Shown: positions 24,307 to 35,338 of the stretch, one piece after another
How positions within the stretch are numbered: position 1 is the stretch's first letter
How the letters are laid out: each line of letters starts with the position of its first letter
Assembly: GCA_949316235.1 (NCBI GenBank)
Contig: OX438759.1
Coordinates: 10,615,118 to 10,679,117, forward strand
Direction: 5' to 3'
DNA length: 64,000 bases
DNA from: Oegoconia quadripuncta
Lineage: Eukaryota > Arthropoda > Insecta > Lepidoptera > Autostichidae
Notes under the pieces: model-generated
The model's input: only the letters and a program-made list of their open reading frames with translations
Databases searched by the model: none
What the model was told of the DNA's origin: nothing
Translations under genes and position numbers: made by a program

Positions 24307-24417
24307 ATGTGTTGGGGTTTCCGGGTCAATACGCTTCCAACTTCGACCTCATCTTCACTTAACATCAGGAGGTGTGATTGAGGTCAAGTACGAATCCGTT
24401 GTGCATAAAAAAAAAAC
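24307..24417 (+). mobile_element. SINE-A 3' fragment with A tail
   Basis: TGTTGGGGTTTCCGGGTCAA through GTTGTGCAT plus an A run. It is 5'-truncated to the last third of the element. Confidence 0.82.
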
Positions 24418-25117
24418 AAAACTAATTTCGTCGATATTTCTAATACGAAAAACATGCATGCCAACTAATGTGAACCTATTAATTCTGTGCCTCTACTATG
24501 GGACTGTCCATACTTCCTGTAAACAGGAAAGCCAGGAATGCCCTATTGGGACTTTATAGGCCAACTATTGTAATGCATTTATTAGAAAATGTTGTCAGAC
24601 AAACCAATATGGGACGTGTTAGAGCAAATATTAGACCGGTCCAACGCCTCGGGAACGTACGTGACTCTACTAAGTTATCTGTACACCTATTGATGTATTG
24701 AATCATGCCATGATTGTGTTCATAATAAAGTAGGTACATATACGACAGGTGCTCGTTTGTTACTATTGTGTGCTAAAAGCATCGTATCTTCTGTACATGA
24801 AGGCTGTTAATCGGTGATCAGGAGTTGTGTTACATGTGATTTATATGGAAAATCTTGTGTCATTTGTGTGAATCCCATTGGCGTCCGTCACCTAGGCTCC
24901 ACTAAAAACAAGCGTTGTAATCTTTTTTCTCTCAACTACAACTGAACGTCAAGTTGTATTATGTAGCACAATCTTATCAATTATAATGTATGTGTTACGT
25001 CAAGTACATTATTCATTGTAAATAATAAAAGGAATATAAATACAACTCATAGTCAAAAATTATCATATATAAATTAATAAGGTCCATTCATACATAATTC
25101 ATTACAATTATGGTTTA
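24418..25117. other. Unassigned stretch
   Basis: No recognised feature. The open frame at 24179-24559 spans the SINE fragment and is not a gene I recognise. Confidence 0.4.
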
Positions 25118-25375
25118 AAACTTCATATGCATAAAGCCCGAAGAATAGCTAAACTTAAGTGGCAGTGGGCGGGGCACTTTGCTAGTATAGGACCGACGGC
25201 CGTTGGGGCGGAAAGGTTCTCGAGTGGCGACCACGCATCAGAAGACGTATCAGAAGTAAAGATCGCGGGAAGCCGCTGGAAGCCGGTAGCGCGGGACCGA
25301 TCGTTGTCTTGGGAAAGGCCTTTGCCCAGCAGTGAACGTCTTTCGGCTGACATAATCAAATCAAAGTATAATATT
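25118..25375 (+). pseudogene. RTE LINE C-terminal remnant
   Basis: The open frame reads KARRIAKLKWQWAGHFAS, later KIAGSRWKPVARDRS, matching the RTE signature I.KLKWQWAGH......KVAGSRWMQAA. It is followed by the RTE-type end AAAGGCCTTTGCCCAGCAGT and CGGCTGACATAAT. The middle of the signature (WRPR..GRPP.RW.DDL) is deleted or changed, so the copy is decayed. Confidence 0.8.
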
Positions 25376-25584
25376 CAAAGTAATCAAAGTATAATATTCA
25401 CAAAATTCCTTATAACAGAAACAGACTTTATGATGAAATAAGGACGTTCACAGAAAATAATTCCATTCAAAATGTCTGACTACATTTGATATGCTTCCTG
25501 CTAAAGAAAAAGAAACTCTACATTTAGTTATATTTTTCTAAATAATGGTCATTTACTTACGCTAGTAGCGTACCCTTTAAGTGG

Positions 25585-25786
25585 TTTTTTTTTACGCACA
25601 ACGGGTTAGCACTTGACCTCAATCACACCTGATGTTAAGCGAAGATAAGGCCGAAGGTGGTAGCGTACTGACCCGGAAACCCCATCTTATTTGGGGGACT
25701 GGCTGTCTTATCTCTGACAACCGGAACACAACAATGCTATTAACTGTTTGGCGGCAGATTTAGATAAGACGGTGGTAGCTAGCCAG
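25585..25786 (-). mobile_element. SINE-A copy, head missing
   Basis: Poly(T), ACGCACAACGGGTTAGC, the body, and an end at GGTGGTAGCTAGCCAG. The break falls at nearly the same internal point as in the copies at 1641-1862 and 43672-43864. Confidence 0.87.
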
Positions 25787-25837
25787 CACATAGGTATAGC
25801 TCGAATAACTGATGGCCATTAAATTTTTCGAATAAAG

Positions 25838-25985
25838 ACCACGCAACAGCAAGCGTAGCGTAGGACGTCCGCTCACAAGATAGACGGACGACCTGATGAA
25901 GGTCGCGGGTAGTCGCTGGATGCAGGCGGCTTACAATCGGTCGCTCGGGAAATCTATGGAAGAGGCCTATGTTAAAACACCTACT
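25838..25985 (+). pseudogene. RTE LINE C-terminal remnant
   Basis: SVGRPLTR, a stop, TDDLMKVAGSRWMQAAYNRS, then MEEAYVKT; the RTE C-terminus with an internal stop (at the usual RW codon, now a TAG). It is about 110 bp from the truncated SINE-A. Confidence 0.78.
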
Positions 25986-26403
25986 TACACCAGAAAAATA
26001 ATTTCCTCCTACCTGGGGCAGTCGGGTATAAATTTATGCGCTACAAATTCATACGTACAACAAGAGTTGTACAGCACAAAGTTTTGTTGTTTCCATTCGA
26101 ACAACTCGATGAAAAACTAAAATCGCCCCGTTGCATTCCAAATTAACCGAACCGACCTTTTTGAAAGCGAATTCAAATTTTTCAGTGGACATAGTAAAAA
26201 TGTTCGTGAAACCAGCTAACCTCTTTGCGGTATGTCGACAGAGACACAGAACGGAGCGATTAGCGGCACTTACTGAGCTTTAAGGTTCCGTATTCACATA
26301 GCAAAAATTTAACTCTTATAATTTTGTCATGTGTCAGAAACCTGAAACTATGCCATCTTTGCAGATACATACCTTCTAAGTTTTTTATTTACTTATTAGA
26401 TTT

Positions 26404-26488
26404 CCTGGTCAGTACGATTCCAGCTTCGCAATCATCTTGAGGTCTAGTGTGATTGAGGTCAAGTGCAATACCTTTGTGCATTAAAAAC
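26404..26488 (+). mobile_element. SINE-A 3' fragment, degenerate
   Basis: CTGGTCAGTACGATTCCAGC then AGTGTGATTGAGGTCAAGTG and TTGTGCATTAAAAA. Diverged, tail region only. Confidence 0.65.
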
Positions 26489-26499
26489 TTCTTGCTTTC

Positions 26500-26705
26500 T
26501 GGTAAACCATGACGCTGTTATGATTGCTTTGAGAACCCACGGAAGCATTGCATGATCTCTATATTCATATTGCTTGCAGAGTCCCAAAGCTCCACTGCAT
26601 AGGTCCATATCGGTTTTATGATAACCTCACTCATATTATTCGCAAGAAGTTTATTTGGTAATGATTGTGATTTCGGCAGTAGTGCCGTGAGGTTTTGGCC
26701 CGTTT
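26500..26705 (-). pseudogene. Jockey-type LINE RT fragment
   Basis: The minus-strand translation reads LLPKSQSLPNKLLANNMSEV, IIKPIWTYAVELWDSASNMN and IEIMQCFRGFSKQS, then a stop. It matches the Jockey pattern K.IIKPIWTYGIQLWG.AS.SNIEIIQRFQ, with substitutions and stops. Confidence 0.75.
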
Positions 26706-26714
26706 ATAAAAGTA

Positions 26715-27150
26715 TAATTAACCTGTCTCTTCCCGTAGGTGTCGTAAAAGGCGACTAAAGGACTTTCTGCCGAAAAACATTTGTGGTCTTGCTAGTTTCA
26801 ATAGCGATGGGCTCACCAAATTTTTTTTTCATCATCATGATGACAAGCATCTTTTGGTGTCAAAACCTGATTGAAAGTCTCATTATAAATTGTAAATTCC
26901 CGACTGGAAAAGTCCTGAGAGACAATCATCAAGGTTAATGCAAACCAACTGTGACGAATAAGACAGTTTAAGGTACCTATACGATATTACTTAGAAACAT
27001 TTTGTAAACATCTGCTTCAGAAAACCACAAACAAACACACAGATAGACTTTGTATGTCGAAAGGTGAACCGCGCATTTGTATGTCTCAAGCATTAAACTT
27101 TTAATGTTTCGGATATCTCTGACCACCCCATTTGGGATAAAGTTCTGAAC
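26715..27150. repeat. Repeats Z, X and W in a row
   Basis: 26720-26825: CTGTCTCTTCCCGTAGGTGT, CGTAAAAGGCGACTAAAGGA and CGATGGGCTCACC (Z). 26895-27045: a degenerate X block (CGACTGGAAAAGTCCTGAGA, CCAACTGTGACG). 27055-27150: W (AAGGTGAACCGCGC, CATTAAACTTTTAATG, TCTGACCACCCCATTTGGGA). The same three modules occur elsewhere, and Z and X also lie near each other at 37488-37935, so they may belong to one larger element. Confidence 0.5.
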
Positions 27151-27294
27151 CTAGAGGTACAAAGTCTAACAACAAGTGTGTGTCTTTTTTGGTCGCCATA
27201 CATGATGAATTCTTTTACACACACACATGCACACAGCCAATACAAGTACACTATTCAACAGCCTCTCCCGTGGCGCGGTTTGATTCGCTGAAGT

Positions 27295-27600
27295 GGGAGG
27301 ATTTACCTTAATTGGCACGCTGGGCAGGCGGACTGGCGATCGCAGATTTTTGGGACCTCCGCACCAATGATGCCTGACTTCGCCCGATATCAACAGACAT
27401 GTCTGATAGGCTGATGTGAGCGAAGACAAGACATCAGGCAACGTGGGGCGATGTCGATTGATGTCTCAGGGGACACATGTCGCTCGACAAGTGTCCCTTA
27501 GTGGGTAAGCGGGTTTAAGCTCACGATGCAGTAGTCGCATTTTACGACGTGATAGAACAGGCTTAGCTTTATCTTACTTAGCCGGAACCACACGGCCAGT
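27295..27600 (+). repeat. Repeat D copy 1 (unclassified)
   Basis: CTGGGCAGGCGGACTGGCGA, TCGCAGATTTTTGGGA and, at the far end, AGCCGGAACCACACGGCC. The same opening and closing blocks occur at 36805-36965 with a shorter middle. The origin is unknown. Confidence 0.5.
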
Positions 27601-28040
27601 TTAATTGACAGAAAATATTTCTGTAATCCATAGACTAATAATACCAGATCACGAAACAATGTGTAGCTAAATATACTATTAATAGTTAGGTATATACACT
27701 TAGTAATTGCTTGTTTAATATACAGCAAAGATATATGCCTTATATCTTTTATTTTGTCTTTATTGATCATCTCTAATTGTAGGGCAGGATGACACAAGGA
27801 TCTAAAATACAAGTAAAATAATGTTACCTAGTTTGGGCACTGGAAGTATCACCTTGTTCTTTCTTAGTACCTTTGAATATAATACACATTATATTTGTAA
27901 AAATTTGTAAGACTCTATTGGTGCAAAATAAAATATTATAAATTTTGTAAGTATAGCTCCAGCTCTTGTCATTAGCACAAAGTTTTACCATTAGAGTTAA
28001 CACTAGAAAATTAAATAGGGAGTACCCTGTTACCTTAAAT
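27601..28040. other. Unassigned stretch
   Basis: AT-rich. A LINE-tail-like GTGCAAAATAAAATATT is present at about 27921 but too weak to call. Confidence 0.35.
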
Positions 28041-28660
28041 TTGAGAAAAATTGCCAGCCTCGTGGTAAAGGGTTTGCTCGGGCAATTGGGATATTACGTT
28101 AACATTCTAAATGCGAATAGGATATCCGAATAATACTAGGAATTTAACAGATCGAAGTAATGGTCTGCCACTGATGGAACACTGGCCCGATAACCATAAA
28201 TCTACAAGGTGGCAATTACAGACCAATTACCCACAGACAACATATTTATGAAAATTATGATCATGAAACCTAAGATGCTTACCGGTGAACGGTAAACATT
28301 TGCACGTCCCTTGCCATCGCCGTGGAATTCAACCTAGCTTGTCTACAATTCCTCCTTGCTCAATTCCATGATCAACTTCTTATTAAGTAACGACTCACCG
28401 GATTCTTCCAAGCATCGGTGATAATGGCAATAGTCATTCATTGATGTGTTAAGTGGTGATCCATCTCATTTGACGGCTGGTAGCAAAGTCTGCATCATTT
28501 TCGATGTGTTTAACGTCGTCAACGCGCCATTTCCGTCGATTCGAGAGCCACCAGGTTCACTTCTTGTAGCAAACCGCGTATTACGATAGTCATTCCGAAT
28601 TCCGAAGACCGTTCGAATAATGAATTCCATCGCTATTTTATCGCTATCTACGACATGTGT
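28041..28660. repeat. Repeat V copy 1, about 600 bp, unclassified
   Basis: Alignable over its length to 55238-55842. Shared blocks in order: TTGCCAGCCTCGTGGTAAAG, GGCCCGATAACCATAAATCT, AAGTAACGACTCACCGGATT, TTTGACGGCTGGTAGCAAAG, GCCACCAGGTTCACTTCTTG, TTTATCGCTATC. There are no obvious terminal repeats. In the second copy a minus-strand frame of 74 codons is open, but indels between the copies do not clearly respect codons, so coding is doubtful. Confidence 0.75.
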
Positions 28661-28774
28661 CTTATTTTACAGCCTGTCGTCTAAGTATGTTCACTGTTCG
28701 TTACACAGTCCGGTTAACTTTACTGCACATCAAGATAAAACTGTGACAGGCCTTGAAAGTAACTTATTCAACGA

Positions 28775-28890
28775 CTCTACACGAATGCTATAGTGATCCA
28801 ACTTTAATAGCAGTTTATGAGAAACCATGTCGAAGGCACGTTCCAAATCAAGGTAGAACACATCAGTTGGGTTTCTAGTTTGACAAGAGG
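28775..28890 (-). pseudogene. LINE RT fragment (motif A)
   Basis: Minus-strand translation: DVFYLDLERAFDMVSHKLLL then KLDHYSIR, the RT palm motif with the catalytic Asp (fDmVsH..LL.KL..Y.I). Only about 40 codons. It may be linked to repeat V just to the left. Confidence 0.75.
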
Positions 28891-30072
28891 TTTACACAGG
28901 ACAAAGTCTGAAATCATTAAGCCAAAATTTAGACGTTTTTTCTTCTCGTTTTAAAAAGATGGTATAGCTAGGATATAGGCACAACATCATCTGCTGCTCG
29001 CCTATTAATTTATATAGTAGTAATAACATGTCATTTCAATTATACTTGATTTTGTACGATTATAATTGTTATTGAATTAGTAAACACTTCGACAATCACA
29101 TTTCGAGTTAACACAACACAAAGACGACTCATCACATCAGCCGCTGGACGTCCACAGGTTAACATAGTAATTTTTTTATATATTTAATTTAACAATCTGA
29201 TCTGAATGACGTTATGTAAGTTATTTATTTGAGTTTCACTGAAATTTATGTATCAAACATCGATCAAGATGTAAAGGAAAATATAACATAATCCAATCGA
29301 GACGGAACAAACAAAATCATCAAAGTTAAGCCTGCTACCTTAATTGTGTTGCCGATGGTACGAAGGAAAACGCTATTTATGGAACTATAAGAGTCCGCTC
29401 CGCTTATTAACTATGTCTGTACCCTAAACGGACGTCCCGTTTATTGGCACAATGGAATTAGCATAGTAATGAAAAATATTGGTCTTCTCTACGCCGCCGG
29501 TCTCCCTACCACACCCAATTTATCTGCGGGACGAAATGAAAGAGAATTAACTACAGGCTTTATTTACAGCAGTATATTAGTTAATTAAGCGGTCGCTATT
29601 GCGAGTGGCGGACAATTAAATTGCAGTATTTTTAGATACTTAAAACCTACTTTTTTTTAATGATTTTAATTATTTACGCTTAGGCTTCGCGCCTCAAGCG
29701 ACTTTAGCGGTTTTTTCGGGCGTAAAATTAGAGAGGACCCTTCATAACTTTAGGAAACAAAAATAATGAAAGAAAGAACATTTATTTGTCTTTCGAATAC
29801 GAGACAAAAAAATAGATTTTTACCTTATTTCTGCGGCATGGCCTTTTAATTGCGGGATAAACATAAATCAATGAAATATTAAATATTAATAATCTTTAGG
29901 ACTTATCAGCTATCAATAATCTATTTTTAGGTTGAACTCAAGAATAATATTATTAGAATCACAAAATCATTCCATTATTTAGTCCATCATCGCCATTTCA
30001 TGTTAGGACTACTAGGCGTTGGGATGGATTCCACCCGTATGTTCTCGTAACTAACAAACTGAACACACAAAG
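28891..30072. other. Unassigned stretch
   Basis: About 1.2 kb, AT-rich, without a recognised gene or repeat. Confidence 0.45.
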
Positions 30073-30272
30073 TGAATCGGCTTTTCCATATGCGAACGGC
30101 CATGGCATGGAACTCTCTTCCGGCGTCAGTCTCTCCTTATTCCTACAATGTTGGGATCTTCAAGAGCAGTGTGGATAGGCATCTACTGACATCGCTTGTT
30201 TCGTCGTAGGCCACATTGTCATTTTCCATCAGGTGAGATTATGGTCAAATGCGTATCCACATAAAATAAAAA
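30073..30272 (+). pseudogene. LINE C-terminus whose 3' end resembles SINE-A
   Basis: Translates as FHMRTAMAWNSLPASVSPYS then YNVGIFKSSVDRHLLTSLVS and a stop, the R.RTA..WNSLPAS....YN...FK..V.RHL ending of non-LTR RT proteins. The short 3' UTR contains ATCAGGTGAGATTATGGTCA and ends in CACATAAAATAAAAATT. That UTR block closely matches the SINE-A 3' end (ATCAGGTGTGATTGAGGTCA). A relative with the same protein end and UTR is at 57125-57290. Confidence 0.78.
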
Positions 30273-30335
30273 TTATTCGTCTAATTCGTCGTCGTATATT
30301 ACAAGTTTGTCGAACTTGTAGAAGTTGTAGTGGTA

Positions 30336-30665
30336 AAAAAATGGCCAAGTGCGTGTCGTGTCACCCGCAGTGTATGGGATGGCGACTTTTTGTTGTTTGA
30401 TAAATAATTTTGAACGGAAAGTACACTTTATAAGTTATGCTCATTAACTTGTCAAACCTACTTACCTGTAATAGTTGACATTTTAACTTTGTTAATACTG
30501 TCGTGAATTTTCTCACGTATCCAAAACTTGTCGACGTGATTAACAACGTATCCATGCCAAATTACAAAAGCCTCCGAGGTAAACCTCGGTCAGTCTGTCT
30601 TTCTGTCTGTCAACGGACACGGCGAAACTTTTTTAACATTACTTTTACAACATAACAATAGATTT
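30336..30665 (+). repeat. Possible degenerate lepidopteran repeat (TGGCCAAGTGCG type)
   Basis: AAAAAAATGGCCAAGTGCGT and the later GTCAGTCTGTCTTTCTGTCT resemble a widespread lepidopteran noncoding repeat that begins ATGGCCAAGTGCG and contains a CTGTCTGTC run. Only these two blocks are convincing. Confidence 0.4.
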
Positions 30666-30751
30666 ATTTCGCACTAGGACTTCATTATCCTGACATGGAC
30701 ACATAAAGCCACGAATGAAATAGATTCTCTATGTTTAGGCAAAACCGAAAT

Positions 30752-31153
30752 GTACAGGGTGAATTTGAATTCGTGTAAATTCCATTATGATGTCGCCACT
30801 CTTCATTGTGAACAATTTTCCCCAAGCAACCTTATTCGGCTGATATCAATACATTTTCGATTACCTATACAACGTTAACCATTCTGAAACCACCTTTAGT
30901 ATGGCAGTCCAACAATGTTCGGCTGGTAACTCCACTCCTGATTACGAATAACTTTTCACTAGAAACTACAGCCTAATTCAGCCGAAAATTGTTGGAATTC
31001 CATACTAAAGGTGGTCTCAGAATGATTTTAATTTATATGAGTAATCGAAAATTTTATGATCGAATTTGGCTATGGTTTTTTGGGGAAAGTGGTTCGTAAT
31101 CAGGAGTGAACTCACCAATAAACAGGAATTACATGAATATAATTTGACCCGTA
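30752..31153. mobile_element. Foldback MITE, about 400 bp, Tc1/mariner-like ends
   Basis: Almost the whole element is an inverted repeat. Outer ends are CAGGGTGAATTTGAATTCGT (left) against CGGGTCAAATTATATTCATG (right, reversed), each preceded by TA. The inner arms 30880-30925 and 30979-31024 pair over 46 bp (ACCACCTTTAGTATGG with CCATACTAAAGGTGGT). Additional arms (TTTCCCC..., CATTTTCGATTAC) fill the space between. No ORF. TA flanks fit a Tc1/mariner-type transposase. Confidence 0.75.
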
Positions 31154-31211
31154 TTATCTCCCTTTAATGTCTTATCACAGGAATTTTATATACACGATTT
31201 CAATGAGACCT

Positions 31212-31440
31212 ACTAATCCTACTAATATTATAAATGTGAAAGTCTGGATGTTTGTTTATTTGTGGCTCAATCAAGGCGAAAACGGATGAATGGATTTGGA
31301 TGACATTTGGTACATCGGTAGAATATACCCTGGATTAAGACATAGGGTAGTTTTTATCCTGATAAAAATTCCTGCGGGATAAACAAATTTCCGCGATAAA
31401 GTTATTACACGTAGGCGAAGTCGAGGGGCGGAAGTCTAGT
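31212..31440 (+). repeat. Repeat H copy, complete
   Basis: TCCTACTAATATTATAAATG at the left, then GAAAACGGATGAATGGATTT, CTGGATTAAGACATAGGGTA and CCTGCGGGATAAACAAATTT, with GCGAAGTCGAGGGGCGGAAG then CTAGTAAT at the right. This is the best copy of the family here. The 5' TC, the CTAG-type end and lack of terminal inverted repeats are compatible with a Helitron-type element, but I could not verify a 3' hairpin. Confidence 0.65.
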
Positions 31441-31827
31441 AATTCTATAATTTCATACATTATGATTACAGAATATCTGCTTGACTAGAATAATTCTAAG
31501 TTTTCACTCTTACAAAACTGTGACAACTTTAATAATAAATATTAGCCTTGAGTTAAAACTTGAACTTGGTTGTGCAGACCCAATTTATTGGAATTTACAC
31601 TTCTGGAAACGATTGAGTGGAGAGTTTCAGATTTAACATTATTGCAGGCGGGATATAATTATTAATACAGGGCTGCTGTGCATGACCAATGGTAGAAAAC
31701 TACCTATTAAAGAAATACCATCCTTAGTACTCTAAAATAACTTTTTAGGGTGGTATGACTTAAATAAGCAGGGTTGATATTTACCGATCTATATGTTAAG
31801 TATATGTAAGTACGTAATATGAAATAT

Positions 31828-31930
31828 ATTCACATAGTGCCTATTTCAAATGTATTGTCCTTAAACCCAAAGGATACCTGGAAAAGGTTGCTTTTTATGA
31901 TAAGATCGCCAAATTCTACTCTTACAGCTG
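31828..31930 (+). mobile_element. Degenerate LINE 3' tail
   Basis: AAAGGATACCTGGAAAAGGT then TTATGATAAGATCGCC echo the TGGAAGAGATC...GATAAGxxCGCC 3' UTR block. Confidence 0.5.
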
Positions 31931-34317
31931 CACTAATCCGGTTTATATATAAGTATTTACATGAATAAAAACAAAATTCTAAGTAATTTCACAGGAAATT
32001 TCAAAGAAAAGGTAAATAGAAATACATAAGAAAAATTTCACCGTTTTTATACACGCTTACTGGAAAAACATAAGCGAAATCACAACACCTTGATATCAAT
32101 CAGGAAAATTTGTAGCACTAAGAAAATCTGCAAAGATCACGTACCGAATGCGACATCACGCATAATCCAAATCCACTTTATAAATGACTTTCATAAAAGC
32201 TATTTAGCTTATTGTAAACAAGGTAAGAATTCATTAGCCAACGTTAAGGTAACGCCCCTTGTACGTGACTCTAAGGTGATAAAACTGGGAGACGCTGTTT
32301 AAGAGCCTGTCGCGGGTTTAAATTATTAAACGAAATTTCCCACTTTGCATCTCGCCAACCATGAGATTGAAAATAAAGAGAATTCTAAAGATAATCTTCT
32401 TGAAATTTTCATTAAGTCACAACAACACAACTCGATATGTATCAGTATAGCGTGCGACACGAAGTCGAGTCAATTCCAATTGCAACTATTCCAAGAATTG
32501 TTTTCTTCAAACCCGTCTGCGACTCATAAATAAGCTCGTACCTAATCTTTTCCGCCTCACTGAAATTGAATTTATAGTCAACAAAGCTATTTCTACCACG
32601 AAAAGATAAACTGAGATTTGCCAGAGAGCAATTAAAACTTTACCTTTAGAACTAACTTCGTTAGCAGCTAGTGTTGCCTGAGGAGGGATTATAAACGCAG
32701 TGGAGAAATATGTCTGCTCTTACTTTTCAAAGGGATAGCCGTGAATCGAAGCGCCCAACTGGCAAATTAAAGGCCAGAATTACTGCTGTAAAGTTTCTTA
32801 TGTGAGGGCACGAATTACATTTGCTGGCCAAACTAAGCATACACAGTTTATTCAAAGATGAATCGCTCTTGTTGCTTTAAATAAGTTCTTAAATTCAAAC
32901 GTGGAATATCAACATGTTAAGAGGGTTTATTTAATTTATTTTTTATGTATTTATTATATATTTATTTTTTTGCTGTTACTACGGAAATCTTAAAATCGCT
33001 GTAATTTAGTTCAATATTCTTTTTCGAAAATGTTCTCCACTAACTTTTTAGATCAATGTACGTGCTTCATGCGTATAAAGTTTCATTGCAATAAGTTTAT
33101 TCATTTCGAAAAATTTGGACTTGAAAGTTTATATGGAATACCGTGCGGAAAAACCCTCTTAAGGATAGTTCAATACAAATCACATTTTATTTTATAGTAA
33201 TTTTAAAATAATATAAAAATATTCATAGTCTAAATGCATTCATAATCATAATAGTGTGGAGGCGGTACTTCGGACTAATTAGAATGCGAATCCTACTGAC
33301 ATTGATATTTGGTGACAGAAATAAAAGCACAAAATCCGTCAAGCGACTTGCCTGGTAAATTAAAAATTGAATATTTTTTCTCACTGCAATGATGCTTTAT
33401 AAAGTAACTTTGGGGCTAAGTAATACATAGAACACATTTGTGGGAAGACTGGTGCCTGAAAGGGAAGAAACAGAATTACATGTCACCAGGCCCTCCAGCC
33501 ATGGACATATTCTATAAGAACTGATGGGTGTTAAATGTAGATCACTACATGGGGAGCAAAACACATAAGGAAAGAAACAACCGAGAAGAAAATCATGAAA
33601 CATAAGACCTGGTTTTTGACAATGACATTACTTTAATTATCTAATTATAAAAAATTCAATATACTACATATAATACCAATCTCGTATAACATACTTTCAC
33701 AAACTACAAGCATTCTAAGTTCCTCTTTGCCACCTAGCTTCCTCACATAACTCAAAGAAAAATCCAGGATTAAAAATCACCACAGGAGAGTGCCTGAATT
33801 TATTTCACGCGACGAAATTGCTGGCCAACCGCCTTCCTTCCTCTGGCTTCCTGGTAGAGATATAAATAGCTTGAAATTTCTCCAGGCTACCTCAATTTCA
33901 TGAATTTTTGTAGCTTCATATTTCGTGACAAATAGCAAAGTTAAATGGGGCTCCTAGTGTAGTTACGAAATTGACTCCGCGAGTTTGTAATAAAGTGAGA
34001 TATAAGCTAACTAATAAAGAGAAAACAAGACTGAAACGTATAATTTAAACATTGGAAGTTGTGACATAATTTAAATTTAAGTAGGTACAAACTTTAAAAG
34101 TGATTATTTATTTTTAAACGACTTCAAAAGAAGGAGGTTGTGAATTCGATCGTATATAATACATGCTTTATTTTTGAAGGTACCTGATACTGGTAACACC
34201 AAGTGTTGGCGGTTGATTCGCGTAATTCTTTTTGTAAATGTAAGAGGATACCCTGAAATTAGCTCCAATGCAATTATTTTTAATATATTTTGATAATAAT
34301 TAAAATTATTAGACTAG
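31931..34317. other. 2.4 kb stretch without recognised features
   Basis: The longest repeat-poor interval in the window. It holds only short open frames (for example 32090-32302, 32345-32533 and 33397-33603) without family resemblance. It could contain unique noncoding or regulatory DNA, but nothing in the sequence shows this directly. Confidence 0.45.
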
Positions 34318-34600
34318 GTACCTGTTTGGTTAGAAACTTACTACTATACCAAATGGTTGAGAGTTCGAATCCCGCTATGTTTGTATGATGAATACGGGCA
34401 TGTGTAGGTACCCGAGTTATGGATGTATATTATTATAAATGTATTTATTTAGAAAAGAAATGTCTTTGTGTAGTTTATCAACCATCTGGTATGTACATAA
34501 AACAAACCTAGTTGCTTAGTGTGGAACTAGATGACACTGTGTGTATGTGCAAGGATACTTATTTATTCATATTTATTATTATTTTAATATAAAATAAATA
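34318..34600 (+). mobile_element. SINE-B copy, full length
   Basis: A tRNA-derived SINE of a second family. B box GAGTTCGAATCCCGC at about 34362-34376, then TTGTATGATGAATACGGGCA, and the 3' part TAGTGTGGAACTAGATGACA with a T/A-rich end. The A-box region (GTTTGGTTAGAAACTTACTA) is weakly conserved; better heads are at 40720 and 42560 (TGGTGTAGTGG). Confidence 0.75.
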
Positions 34601-34784
34601 TTTCGAAGTCGGCCCCAATCTTTACAGTTATAATGTAGATTCTTCCAAAAATCTATTGAATTTTTTTCTATTAAAATTGAAAAAATTTATAGAAATAAAT
34701 TATTCTTTACTTTGACTAACTAGTGGCTAATTCAAGAGATTTCTTGAAGTACGTTGTTTTTTTAGTTAAAATGCTTTTTACCCG

Positions 34785-34905
34785 TCTGCACAAGGAAGGA
34801 GGGTTAATGTTTTTCGAGGGTATGTATGTGCATATGTCCGATCGTTTGGCGCATCCTGTAGCCTAAACGGCTTGACCGATTTCGAAGTGCATGGTGTCTT
34901 TAGAT
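34785..34905 (+). repeat. Repeat P copy 1
   Basis: CCGTCTGCACAAGGAAGGAG, TTTTTCGAGGGTATGTATGT and CTGTAGCCTAAACGGCTTGA then CCGATTTCGAAG. The reversed counterpart is at 45935-46045 (CTTCGAAATCGGTCAAGTCG, TTTAGGCTACAGGATAC). Confidence 0.6.
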
Positions 34906-34907
34906 TC

Positions 34908-35338
34908 GTCTTGGTACCCGGAGTGTCACACCATACATTATAATTATGGTAAAAAATCCAACATAGCGTTCATAAAATACAAAATGTGCTGTCGGGTTAA
35001 ATAGTTATTATTATTAACTAGTGAATTTTATATTTTGATTTTGACTGGATAATTTTGTTCACCAAGCTCATATATTTTTTTATTTTAAATACAATCAATC
35101 AAATCTAATATAATGACAAGTCTTGGTACCCGGAGTGTTACACCATACATTATAATTATGGTAAAAAATCCAACATAGCGTTCATAAAATACAAAATGTG
35201 CTGTCGGGTTAAATAGTTATTAACTAGTGAATTTTTATATTTTGATTTTGTGAGACTGATAACGCTGGATAATTTTGTTCACCTAGCTCATATATTTTTT
35301 TTATTTTAAATACAATCAATCAAATCTAATGTAATGAT
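34908..35338. repeat. Tandem duplication, unit about 212 bp, two copies
   Basis: The unit starting GTCTTGGTACCCGGAGTGT at 34908 recurs at 35120 with few changes: a 6 bp ATT-repeat difference near 35010/35220 and a roughly 14 bp extra block (GAGACTGATAACGC) in the second copy. Confidence 0.92.

Noticed and set aside
31212..31440. Firm Helitron call for repeat H
   Set aside because: A CTAG-type end and TC start are suggestive, but I could not confirm a 3' hairpin or insertion between A and T across copies, so it is listed only as a repeat.
32090..32533. Two adjacent plus-strand frames as a possible small gene
   Set aside because: No family resemblance, low-complexity AT-rich codons, no clear splice linkage.
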